Below are positions 54,275 to 64,000 of a stretch of 64,000 bases of DNA, piece after piece (position 1 is the first letter of the stretch; each line of letters starts with the position of its first letter). This stretch comes from Microvelia longipes (lineage: Eukaryota > Arthropoda > Insecta > Hemiptera > Veliidae), in assembly GCA_018340805.1 (NCBI GenBank), contig JACMZG010001911.1, positions 34,966,946 to 35,030,945 on the forward strand. Reading direction: 5' to 3'. Both the position numbers and the translations under genes were made by a program. The notes beneath the pieces were generated by a model. The model was not told the DNA's origin and did not search any database. It worked only from the letters and a program-made list of their open reading frames with translations.

Positions 54275-55045
54275 TAGTCTAAAAAAATCAGGTACGAGGT
54301 ACCTCAAAACTTTTCTTTATCACATCAAATTCGCTCGCTTATCCTCCTTGCTTCAGACTCGCTTTGATTGTCCTCAGGATATACCATTCGTTCAATTTAT
54401 ACTGCAACACGTCGTACAAAGAGTAACATACATGCTTTTATTTTAGTGGTCACCCGTGCAAGCACTGACCACTCTCGATGCTGCTTAACTTATATGATCC
54501 AACAAAAATCATGGATTTACTTGTCGTATTGAAACAAAACTTAGTGTACTCATTTACTAAGTAAAGGTACCGAATTTACTCATTACTTGTACCGAATTTT
54601 AACTCAATTGGATTTTAAAAAAAAGGTACAGTATGTACGTAAAGTTATTTCATAAAGTTTGAACTAATGCTGATAATGAGATGAAACTTGGCACATATGT
54701 TAGTCTTATACATCAATACAAATCTCAATCCGATTGCGGTCCGATCATTTTTCCGTGTTATATGATTTATCGAAATTTTTGCTGTCATTAATGCGAGTTA
54801 ATGACGTCATCAAAAAAGTTTTCGAATAGCACAACTAAAGCGGTAGTCTTATTTTTGTACAAAGTTTCAACTCTTCAGCATTAATACACTGGGCGCTACG
54901 ATGATAACAGACACACACGCATACAGAAAGACAACTTTGTGAAAACCACATAGGAGGCCTTAAACACACTTGAAACGAATAGTTCTGGTGAGATCCCGGT
55001 TTCGGATTTTTGAGAACACAATACTTCTTCTATATCCTACGTTAT
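54275..55045 (-). mobile_element. 5S-related repeat family, best minus-strand copy
   Basis: On the minus strand, from 55045 downward: AGTATTGTGTTCTCAAAAAT, ACCGGGATCTCACC, AAGGCCTCCTATGTGGTTTT, the TG-rich tract, TCTGTTATCATCGTAGCGCC, then AGTGTATTAATGCTGAAGAG, GTGCCAAGTTTCATCTCATT, the 5S-like part (54442-54502) and a 3' tail with GAGGTACCTCGTACCTGATT and a T-run. Its order agrees with 15785-16510 throughout. Length about 770 bp. Confidence 0.8.
54442..54502 (-). other. 5S rRNA-like segment, minus strand
   Basis: Reads GATCATATAAGTTAAGCAGC, then ATCGAGAGTGGTCAGTGC, TTGCACGGGTGACCAC. This is the closest of the copies to a genuine 5S 3' half (GATC...AAGTTAAGCAGCGTCGGGC, GGTTAGTACTT, GGGTGACCGCC). 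The 5' third of 5S and the closing stem are absent. Confidence 0.78.
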
Positions 55046-55247
55046 AAATTAGGAAAATATTAACTGTGATCTTACTTAATTATTTTTTGCAAACTTAGTA
55101 TTCCCTCGGATAAATTCAAAGGAAATAGATCACCACACTTTTGCATTTTTATATTTCTCACCTCTATACTAAAAGATAAAAAAATTAACATTTTTCATAA
55201 AATTAAAAATTTTAATTTTTCATAAAATTAAAATTAAATTAAATTTT

Positions 55248-55562
55248 TTGGCCCGTTTTAAAGAGCACTTAAAAGGGCCCACAAACTTTTTCGCTCACAT
55301 AGATAGCGAACGTCATGGCACTAAAGGCCATGAAGTTGCATTTATGCATTTTGAGGATAAAGGCTACAGGTTAAATTCACTTGAAAATTTGGAAATTAAA
55401 AGAGCCTTTGATAAGGACGCGGTGAATTGCCTGAATGATAAGAGTGACGGAGGGGGATCAGTGATCATTCAAGCCCTAGCCTATCATACCCATCCCTCTT
55501 CAGTCAGGCTTCAGTCTTTGGATAGTCTGTTAGACGCCTGCACTCAACTCACCGGTAATTAA
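55248..55562 (+). CDS. PLE GIY-YIG endonuclease, C-terminal part
   Basis: A 104-codon frame that begins within the domain (RFKEHLKGPTNFFAHI, the position of REHxxx in PLE-1), followed by HEVAFMHFEDKGYRLNSLEN (compare PHKVGCLHFVNKGRKMDFLE in PLE-1), and a tail that ends at a stop shared in position with the other copies. The N-terminal GIY and YIG motifs and the whole reverse transcriptase are missing. The frame itself is intact, so this is a relatively recent 5'-truncated insertion. The Met is not a biological start. Confidence 0.8.
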   Translation: MARFKEHLKGPTNFFAHIDSERHGTKGHEVAFMHFEDKGYRLNSLENLEIKRAFDKDAVNCLNDKSDGGGSVIIQALAYHTHPSSVRLQSLDSLLDACTQLTGN

Positions 55563-55689
55563 TTAATTTATTTATTCACCTTTTTATTAATTTTTAATTT
55601 ATTGATTTATTTCTTTGTTTTTTATCTTTTGACTTTTATTAACCTTTAAATTGTATGTATTGTTATTAGTTCTTTGTTTACTTGTTTTT

Positions 55690-55731
55690 AGGCACTGTTG
55701 ATGGCATTATTGCCGAAAGCCGGCTCTGCTT
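55690..55731 (+). ncRNA. Hammerhead ribozyme-like module, third PLE lineage
   Basis: AGGCA, CTGTTGA (one departure from CTGANGA), helix II GGCA/TGCC, GAAA, the palindrome GCCGGC, TC and TGCTT. Helix I pairs AGGCA with TGCTT (five pairs, one wobble). Helix III is GCCGGC here but GCGC in PLE-1, and helix II is fully different in sequence yet still paired. Confidence 0.6.
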
Positions 55732-55768
55732 TTATTAAATAAATTCTTTTGTGGAGAGACGTGTTGGT

Positions 55769-58700
55769 TTTTTGTATATTAACATTTTTCAATTTACATA
55801 TTATTATTACAGAAATTATCTTAACATCTAAAACGTCACAAATTAAATTCAGAATAAGTGTATGCTATCTTAAGTAAGATAATAAATTACGGTTGTTACG
55901 AAAAACCTTGATGCTTTTTTCTAAAAAAAAGCTTATTGTTTAAAAAATGGTGAGAGGGCTATTTAAGGATAGTCCATGTCCTCGGCGTAATGACGTGCAG
56001 AGAATAAGGAAACCCTGTGTTTGACCAAGGAAACTCCCTTAGCTAGATTAGACACACACCTCTATGAATATTAAAAACATTTTAAAATTAATTCTTTTTT
56101 CAGTAAAAAAAATCTGGGATACAATTTTAAACGAGATTGGTGTAATCCAAGGGGTCAGAGCTTATTCTTTTTATAATCAGTTATGTAAGCAGTTTTCCCT
56201 AGCATGTTAATCTAGCTTTCTTCTTATCATTTTTCCGTTGTTGTATACTTTGTGGGTTTTGTCCCTTTACCCAATCTAAAAAGATATTTTCTCTTGCTTA
56301 CCTTTTTCTTTTTTTAACCTTTATATTTTACTTTTTTTAAAAAAATAAAGAAGGAAAATATAAGATAAGAGTTGAAAGTTTTTCACTTCTTTCTACATTT
56401 ATAAATCTAAAAAAACTTCATAAGCGTCATTTTCATAATGAAAGTTCGCTATTAGACATGCCTAGCGGATTAAATCATAATAAAAAATTTGGGTACGCTG
56501 CTTTTAGCAAATTTTTATAAGACAATGACACATATGTGATTTGGCTGGCGGAGCAGAAGTCAGGATAGGAATTTCTCTTTTTCTCATTTGCTTTTTGGTT
56601 CAATATATGTAAACAATTATATGCTCATCTATTCATCCCAATAAGTAGCGATAATAGAAGCCTTGAAAGCAAAAAGTAATTATAATTTTTTTAATATTTA
56701 GAGACAGTTTAAATTTATTGAAACCTATTAAAAGTATAAACTCATTAATTGTATCTAATTATTCAATTTGTTTTGTGTTAATGGTTTATAAATTAAAAAT
56801 TATTAAAAAGTATATAACGATCGCTTGGAGCAAAATACATTTCCGATTCATACTTACTAGGGAGTTGACAGGATTGTTATAAAAGGAAATATAATGATGA
56901 ATATGTTATCTTATACAGAAACCAGTACAAAATGCGAAGTAAAGATATTTGTCGTCAAATTAATTATTCAAATATTAATTAATTTAGCGTTGAATAAATG
57001 ACAAAAATGGTATATCAGTACTAATGGTTCGGTAAGTTGCTTAGGTTTTAAAACGTTACTATTATAACCACTTTATTTATTATAAATAAAGTAAATAGAC
57101 TTCAGTGGTATATGTAAGAAATGAATGGAGACTGATTTTCCCAATCATGTATAAAATACATGATTGGAAAAATCCATCTATTTATGTCAGTATTACCAAA
57201 TAGAAGACTATTATTAGCATTATAGTAATGTTTTGCTATAAAGTAGCCCGCGAAATCTTTATGGAAAATGTCTCTAAGCTTGCACATACTGATCACAACA
57301 TTTAATATCTCCGGAACACCTACGGCTCCCCTGAATCTCCCATAAAGTAGTTCTGTAAGGGGTCTTTGACAAAGATAAGGTGTTACACCCATTAAGACTA
57401 TTTTCAATAACTTTAATTATTGCCTATAATAAATATGATTAAAACTTTGAAACTAGTTTCAATTTGACCGAGGGCCATTTTCCATGTAGAACTTCCACAT
57501 TTTACATATTATTTATCCTATATCAACGAACATACATTGTATATGAGCTTTGAGGGACTTTAGGTCCCTCACTTTAGGGTCTATGGTTAAAGAAACATTT
57601 ATCACTCTGTACTCTTCCTTATTGCAAAGTTGCAGCAAATTTAGCCCAGAGCTATTTTTGATAAGGGTTTGCGCGGAAGATGTTTCTTTTTGCGAACAAG
57701 AACAGAAAGGTTCTTGTTCCTAAAAGCCATCGAACTTGATTGGATTGATGTGGTGGGAATTTGGGTTGGAATTAAGATTCTCACATATGCTTAAGGAAAT
57801 ACATACTTAAAAATATTTTGCTAATAGTTTATTATAGTTTATAAAGGGCCACAGGGCCCAGAAGTAATAAGTAATCCTTCATGAGATTCTAATTCTAGAA
57901 GCCAGCTCATTGGGCATTAACAAAGTCGGTTGTTATCTCATAACGTTATTTACTGACTTGGAAATATAGTTCTGAGGGAAGTATAATTAAAATTTGAACT
58001 AAAAATCTTATAAAACTACTAAATTTTAACAGTACTTGGTAGCACTTTTCTGAATGCTAATTTGGTTTAACCAAATCCATTGTTCCAAGACATTCTCGAC
58101 CGCTATGGTATGAACAAATGATTAGAAATAGAACCCAGATAAGTGTTACAGCAATTTTAATAATCAATGGAATAGGCATATTATCGGCTAATAATAAAAA
58201 GATTAACAAGAAAAAAATCTAATAATCCTCTTCCCATTATAAGCAATCTCATTGGTTTAGGTTTCAACTGATTTCAAAATTAGGGGTTTACCTAGAATAA
58301 GCAAAATACTAAGCAGGGTAAAATACCCTTTCTTACCAATTTCAAGATAATTACAATGGCGGCAATAATTAAAGAGACAACTAATATTTTTAATTCCCCT
58401 CCTTTATACCCTGAATTTCTTTTTTTCCCTAGACATAGAAATGCAAATGAAAGGATACTGATCCACCTTGAGAGGGTTTAAGTACCCAATGAGAAATTTA
58501 CGTCTTCTAAGTATTAGAATTGGCTTTAACCAAGTTTAGTAATTATCGAATAAGGATAAAATATATTTTTTGTGGTCAAAGAAAAGGTTTTTAGCTTAAA
58601 CAGAGGCTTAGGTGTTGCTTATTTAGGGTTCCCTAATAAGTTATGATGTCCTTAGGTTCTTACTTTAGGATTAAACCCTGATAGCGTTAACTTTTATTAC

Positions 58701-59045
58701 TTTTGATAACCTTTTTATAAAGGCTCAAATGCTTTTTTTTAAATTCTTTTATTGGTGGCTTTCATTAAATGATAATGCGGCAATTTAGTTCCAAATACTT
58801 ATTCGTTTTAGAAATCTGCCTTTTATTCTTCTTAATGGGTTTAAAAAATATAGATATAAATAGTACATACTTAAATGTATATTTGGGAGAAGTGTATAAA
58901 TTCGGCTATAAATTTTAATTAAATTGATATATATCAATAAATATATATTCATTTCAAAATCTCGAATGAGATCAGTAAAGAATGTCAGTGCTGGTGTTAA
59001 TATTGATTTATTTTGGATGCGACCTTAATTTTTAAGGATGCAAAC
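55769..59045. other. Long non-coding stretch, one strong hairpin, one unassigned frame
   Basis: The minus frame 57102-57407 (101 codons, starting MKIVLMGVTPYL) is the longest unassigned frame in the window. It has no motif I recognise and its length is within chance for 64 kb. The hairpin at 57134-57174 overlaps it. Nothing else recognised. Confidence 0.4.
57134..57174. repeat. Near-perfect hairpin, 19-bp arms
   Basis: Arms GATTTTCCCAATCATGTAT and ATACATGATTGGAAAAATC around AAA, with one mismatch. Confidence 0.9.
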
Positions 59046-59049
59046 GATC

Positions 59050-59830
59050 TGTTTAAATGTTTGAAAAAACTCCAAAACCAGAATGTCACCGTGTTAAAAG
59101 TTTTTCAGGCCTCCTGAGTGGTTTTCACAAAGGTATTTGTTTGTATCAAGGAACTGACATAAAAGGGAAGGAACAAATCAGGCCTCCCCAATGTAAAATA
59201 GTGTCGCCAACCCCTAACGCTACTACCTTGGGCACTCGTAGCACTACTTCATTCTTCCACTATCGTCAGGTTATAAATATGACGAATAAAGTTTTAATTT
59301 TTTATTATTGTGTAGCAGTTAATTGTGCATTGTTTATATTTATTATTATTACCTTGTTTAAGATTATAAGGTAATGAATCTTAAAAAAATAAAAAATTAC
59401 ATGAATTGAAATTTGTTGGCATTAAGCGTGTTAGACCTTAAATGTGGAAAACACAAACTGTGTACTTCTTCAATTCTTTTAAACACTATACGGGACAAGT
59501 TGTTCCAAGCCTGTCTATTTTCCTTGAAAACGGTGGCGACACAATTTTGCCTTTATGTTTCCCTGGTGGTATGTGTGTATCTATTATCATCGTAGCTCCC
59601 AGTGTATTTTTGCTTGGGAGTTGAAACTTTAAACAAAAATCAATCTATAGGTACAGTACTATCTGGAAAATAATTTTTCTTATGACGACATTAACCTTCA
59701 ATAATAAAACGCGAAAAAATGTTGCGTTTAATTTGAGATTTAGCATGTTTTGCCAAGTTTTATTTTACTATCAGCATTAGTTCAGTTTTTATCGAATGGT
59801 TGTGTGTTGTTTTTCTGCGGTTACTTTAAA
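59050..59830 (+). repeat. 5S-related family copy, probably interrupted
   Basis: The 5' part (AAGTTTTTCAGGCCTCCTGA, GTGGTTTTCACAAAG) is at 59095-59135. The core (TCTATTATCATCGTAGCTCC, AGTGTATTTTTGCTTGGGAG) is at 59578-59625, with later segments to about 59830. The distance between them is some 400 bp longer than in other copies, which suggests an insertion at about 59150-59560. No 5S part is seen. Confidence 0.65.
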
Positions 59831-60174
59831 AAGTTAAATTGGAACTTCCCATTATATGGATCATTTATTAAAATGTGTCATATCCTGGACAATATGATAC
59901 CAATATCATTAAATTCCGGTAATATCTTTCAGACCATTGTTTTCCCATACAATGTATTAGAATTGATAAATTCTGGTGTACCAGTCAGCTTATTTTTAAT
60001 TATAAATGTGTAATAGTCCTTTTGTATGTAAAATGATAGCTCAGGGAAAAAGTACCGGAATTTAATTATATTGGTATCAAATTCTTTTGGATAAAAAACA
60101 GTTTCTGAAATAATTAATATTTAGGTATACTCCAATTTAATTTTATAAAGTTACTGTAGAAAAACACTTTTTGG

Positions 60175-60219
60175 TAATCAGATTACCATACATGCCTGAT
60201 GATTACCAAACAAATAATT
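60175..60219. repeat. Short inverted repeat
   Basis: TTTGGTAATCA and TGATTACCAAA face each other about 20 bp apart. Confidence 0.6.
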
Positions 60220-60310
60220 GGGTATTTGAACATCCAGTGGTCAACTTAGTGAGGGTAGATACCCATTTTATTGCGACAGCTTCACCAGAAGTTGAGTAAA
60301 ACAGAATCAG

Positions 60311-60350
60311 TTTTCAAATACATCAATTTTTAAATTGATGTATTTGAAAA
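60311..60350. repeat. 40-bp near-perfect palindrome
   Basis: Arms TTTTCAAATACATCAATTT and AAATTGATGTATTTGAAAA separated by TT. Confidence 0.92.
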
Positions 60351-60519
60351 AATATTTATATATTCTTGATCAGTAAGTCCCCCCTTCCAAAAATTCCTCC
60401 CTCCTTACTCCTCCTCTCCCAATCTCATAAGCTTATTTTTCTTAGAAAATTCGCTAAAACTGAACTAAAATTTGTTGCACTACATATTACTACATGCGAG
60501 CCAAATTTTAAATGGCTCC

Positions 60520-60815
60520 AATATTTTTTAAGCGATTTATGAATTTTCAAAAAAATTTTATATAGTTAAATATTTCCAGATAGCACAACTATTCAATTAC
60601 AATTTATTTTTGTACCTCGTTCCAACTCTCTTGCATATTTACGCTAGCAGCCACGTTGATAACAGACACACGCACATACATGGTAAAAACTATTCAGAAG
60701 GTTTTAAAAACACCTGAAATGGAAAATTCAGTTGAAATCTTGGTTTCGAATGGATAATTCAGTTGAAATCTTGGTTTCGAAGTTTTAGTGCCAACACAAT
60801 ACTTTCCCTACACAC
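60520..60815 (-). repeat. 5S-related family, 5' part, minus strand
   Basis: Minus strand gives AGTATTGTGTTGGCACTAAA, the TG-rich tract, CTGTTATCAACGTGGCTGCT and the following core. Contains a 31-bp tandem duplication at 60720-60781 (unit core ATTCAGTTGAAATCTTGG). Confidence 0.7.
60720..60781. repeat. Tandem duplication, 2 x 31 bp
   Basis: Units 60720-60750 and 60751-60781 differ at one base (GGAAAATTC versus GGATAATTC). Not present in other copies of the family here. Confidence 0.9.
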
Positions 60816-63800
60816 AGTATAAATGTGGAAAACTAAATATAGGTTTATATTTTGAAAAATCACTTGACAATTAACCATAAAGAAATGTTTTAATAAACTA
60901 ACTGCTATACTTTTATTATTTTATTATTATTGATTGTTAGAATTTTTCTTTCAACCTTCCTTTATAATATGAATTCAAGTAAAAAATAAATAAATAAATT
61001 TTCAATATTCTCTAGACTTTAATACCAAAAGAAGTATAATTTTTAATATAAAAATTTAAATAAATAAAATATAAAGCTAAAAATATGAGGAACAATTCTT
61101 TGCGTTTAAATTTAAAGTAAATATGATGCAATATCCTTTTTCCCCCATTTTAACTTAAAATATTTGGATGTAAAGGACAAAAAATGTAATAGAATTCCAA
61201 ATGAATTATAGGGACAAGTATTAAACAATAAATAGTTAATGTGTATGTTTATACTTTTCTTTATTTAAAAAAAGTTTTGCTAAGGGAGAAGAACATTAGG
61301 GACTTTATTTCTTGGTTTTGGAGCTAAGGAAATGAACGAGGAAACAAGGGGACATGCTAAGAGAATAGGGCGAACGCAAGGAAATGAGGCCTTCTCCTGG
61401 GACCTTTAGGTCCCTCTTTAGTGATAATTTTACACATTTCTTCCTATAAACAAAAAAAAGTTAAAAAACACCGCTTCTAATGTTTTTAATATCAATGATT
61501 CAATACTCATAACTCTTTTGTGCAGGGTGAATTAACGAAAAATGTATTATTCCCAAGTTGTGAAAACATTTAAAAAGAATCGTAAAAATAAATGTAGGAG
61601 AATAAAAGACATTATAAAAACTTCTGGGTTGCTTTTAAAGTCAAACTTATATACAAAATAGATTATAATTAATTAAAATTTATGTGGTAATTTAAATATG
61701 TAGTTATAATTTAAATTTATTTATTTGAAAAAAGTATAACTTTAAGCCTGTAAAAGGTCGTGCTTATTGTAATTATAATATATACTAATTTAAAAAAAAA
61801 TGTCATCCTAACTTTAACATACAATGATTACTTACATATTAATTATTGTCATATAAATTTAATTCAAATTGTTCGAAAATGAATTAATGACAGGAAACAA
61901 CAAAAACGTCTCAAGTAGATAAGAATTAATCAACCTAGATGGAAAGTAAGTTAATTAAAAACGGCTTAGATTATTAGTCTAAAAAAACGAAAAATTGTCT
62001 TTCCTAATATTTTAATGATAATATTTTAATGCATATCACATTTCCTTAGGTAACGCAGCTAATTAAATTGCATTTTTTTAAGTAAAAATTAAAATGATAC
62101 TGAAAATAAATTGAGTGAGATCCTTATCCTTAATAACAATTCCTAATCAGATTAGTTATCAACAGTTATCTTAGTCCCAAGAGCTAGGCCTAAAAAATGT
62201 GACTCTGAATTACTTCAAACCAAATATTTCTGAAAATTTACCGTAACTTATGATGTAAAAGCATAGTCTGCCTATACATGTGAATGCGCTCATTTAAAAT
62301 ATTAGAAAAGCGCTCAAATTTTAGTTTTCTTGTAATAAGTGGTTCCCTGTATTTTGTATGAAAAACATGAAGAGAATATTTTTAATGCTAATAATATTTG
62401 CTATAAAATAAGTGTGTTTTCATAAAAATTATATAAGTTTAACCAAAGTTATGATATTTGTTAAATGGCCAAAAAAAAAAAATGCAGAAAAAGCCAATAT
62501 TTTTACAAAAAAACCGTTGACTTTGCATAAATTAACAATATTTTTGGTGTTTTTGAAAGAGTCATAACTTTGGTTGTAGTCATCCGTTTTTGATGATTTA
62601 ACACTCGTTTTATAGAACATTTTATCACCTTTAAACATGCTCTCTTCGCGTTATGCACACGACCCACAGGGAACCACTTATTTCAAGAAAACTGAAATTT
62701 GCATACTGTTTTTTCTTCTCAATTTAAGGAGAATTTGAACAAATTTCAGAAAAAATTGGTTCGAAGTAGTACAAAATGAGTCTCATTATTTCAGGTCTGG
62801 TTCCTGGACTGTCTAGATTATTCAGAAAACTTATCAACATATAGTTTTTGTTTTTGGTTTTAGCTTCAATTTCCACATAAATAATACATCACATTTAACC
62901 ATATGTTTATAGTGCACACTATAAAGTCAACAAAACCATATTATGTATGAGCAAAACTAGAATATAATCAAAATAGAAATTGACTTAAAAATAATCGAAC
63001 TTAAAAACACAAGTTTACTTATAAAGTTGTTAGAAATATCATTATTTATATTAACAAATCAAATTAAGTCGTTTCACTTCATTGTTTAATTAAACTGATT
63101 TCTAATAACCATTAATAAATTATTCTGTAAAAGATTAAAATGGGATTTTGTTTTACTTCTCTTGTTTCTGCCAACCCATATTTTCATGAAAAACAATTCT
63201 TAATTCGAACCAGTAGACTTGGTAGTATAAATAAGTTGGCTGGAGTTTTTAGATTGAAGCCCTCTTTCGTAATATCTATTATTTTCAAACGAATGTGTTT
63301 GTATTAGAATTGTTTTTCGCTAATGAAATTATCATTTGATCACATCTTCAAATCCCCTTTCTTAGTTCTAAATCAGTGAACTAGTTTATAAATGGTTTCT
63401 GCCCTCCTTCCATTAATAAACAGTTTTCTTAGCCAACCCCCAACTTCTGCTCGTTGCCCTTTCTTGTTCAGCCATTAGAAATTCATAGATTACCATTCAA
63501 GAGAGAGACTCCCGCCTAGAAGTCTAACATTATAAATCCGAGGGAAATTGCCGCTATTATACCGCCGAGGGAATTAGTAAGTTATTAACGGTCTAAGGTT
63601 TTAATGATAACAATCCTAAGTTTGGACAATAATTATACATCTAAACTAAAAGTTGGCAATGAGGAGTCTGCCCGTAAATTAGTAGCTATTCTCTGTTCTT
63701 AGCCAGATCTTTAGTTATTGGAAAGCTTTTGGTACAATGCTAACCTCCCACCCCACTAATTCTCATTCCCGTGGACTGTCTTATGATTTAAATTATCGAC

Positions 63801-64000
63801 GGCCTATTCTACGACCCTAACCAAACACTTCCTTCCAAACAAATGCTCAACATCTTCCTCATAATTTTGATTAAGAACATCGTTTGTTCTTGGCCATTGA
63901 GAAACGTTACAGTTAACCGAGCACACTGTCTCTCTTTAGTACTAAAGTCAAATAATACAGAAGTTCTACCCAACTCTTTAAGTAATTTATTAGCAGGGTC
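60816..64000. other. Long non-coding stretch, nothing recognised
   Basis: AT-rich. Two stretches related in inverted orientation frame 62330-62690 (AAGTGGTTCCCTGTAT near 62338 and GGGAACCACTTATTTC near 62670), which may bound another decayed inverted-repeat element. No coding motif. Confidence 0.4.

Larger units (their letters stand above)
55235..55768 (+). mobile_element. PLE 3' fragment with hammerhead-like module
   Basis: Plus-strand copy truncated inside the GIY-YIG domain. Coding to 55562, then an AT-rich untranslated part, a hammerhead-like module (55690-55731) and the terminal motif TTTTGTGGAGAGACGTG at 55748-55764. The protein differs from the other PLE copies here, so it is a third lineage, yet it shares their 3' terminal motif. 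Confidence 0.82.

Noticed and set aside
57102..57407. 101-codon frame, minus strand
   Set aside because: No recognisable motif, overlaps a hairpin, and its length is not unusual for 64 kb of random frames.
1..64000. CRISPR array, bacterial operon, tRNA or intact rRNA genes
   Set aside because: No regularly spaced repeats with spacers, no operon-like frames, no cloverleaf seen; the only rRNA similarity is the partial 5S in mobile repeats.

Overview
This is an AT-rich stretch of animal nuclear DNA, most likely from an arthropod or another invertebrate. The evidence is its content: BEL/Pao LTR retrotransposons (a lineage confined to metazoans), GIY-YIG Penelope-like elements (PLEs), pieces of LINEs, short inverted-repeat elements and long low-complexity AT tracts. 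I found no bacterial features, no tRNA gene, and no host protein-coding gene that I can defend. The species cannot be named from this window. Nearly everything interpretable is mobile-element sequence in different states of decay.

Layout. 1-3.4 kb: a MITE-like palindromic element, a 5'-truncated PLE (minus strand) and a second MITE-like element. 3.6-3.9 kb: first copy of a dispersed repeat family (called here the 5S-related family). 4.08-7.6 kb: two PLE copies in inverted orientation, forming a palindrome of about 3.5 kb. 9.0-10.2 kb: AT-rich low complexity, then a fragment of a different PLE. 10.6-11.4 kb: two (AT)n tracts, each next to a copy of a 77-bp direct repeat. 15.8-16.5 kb: the best plus-strand copy of the 5S-related family. 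17.5-19.05 kb: a decayed non-LTR retrotransposon with a YADD reverse-transcriptase box. 25.37-25.74 kb: the 3' tip of another LINE. 27.97-45.62 kb: a complex BEL/Pao array. 46-61 kb: mostly non-coding, with further copies of the 5S-related family, a hairpin element, microsatellites and a PLE 3' end. 61-64 kb: no recognised feature.

The BEL/Pao array contains pieces of at least four near-identical copies. Together they show the standard order LTR, gag (zinc knuckles), aspartic protease, reverse transcriptase (YVDD), RNase H, integrase, polypurine tract, LTR. Copy A has a large internal deletion and runs into a 942-base assembly gap. Copy B has the longest open frame (927 codons). Copy C ends in a polypurine tract and an LTR, which is shared with copy D. 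Copy D is a patchwork of inverted and rejoined pieces. The copies differ mainly by one- and two-base indels, so part of the damage may be sequencing or assembly error. The same peculiar foldback junction occurs twice in opposite orientation, near 36.6 kb and 44.3 kb.

Three observations stand out. First, PLE 3' ends carry a conserved module that folds as a type I hammerhead ribozyme with a palindromic helix III; helix III and helix I stay paired between families although the bases differ. Second, a dispersed repeat of about 700 bp carries the 3' part of a 5S rRNA gene (region of its internal control elements) and ends in a T-run, which suggests a 5S-derived Pol III mobile unit. Third, the BEL array shows repeated strand-switch rearrangement.
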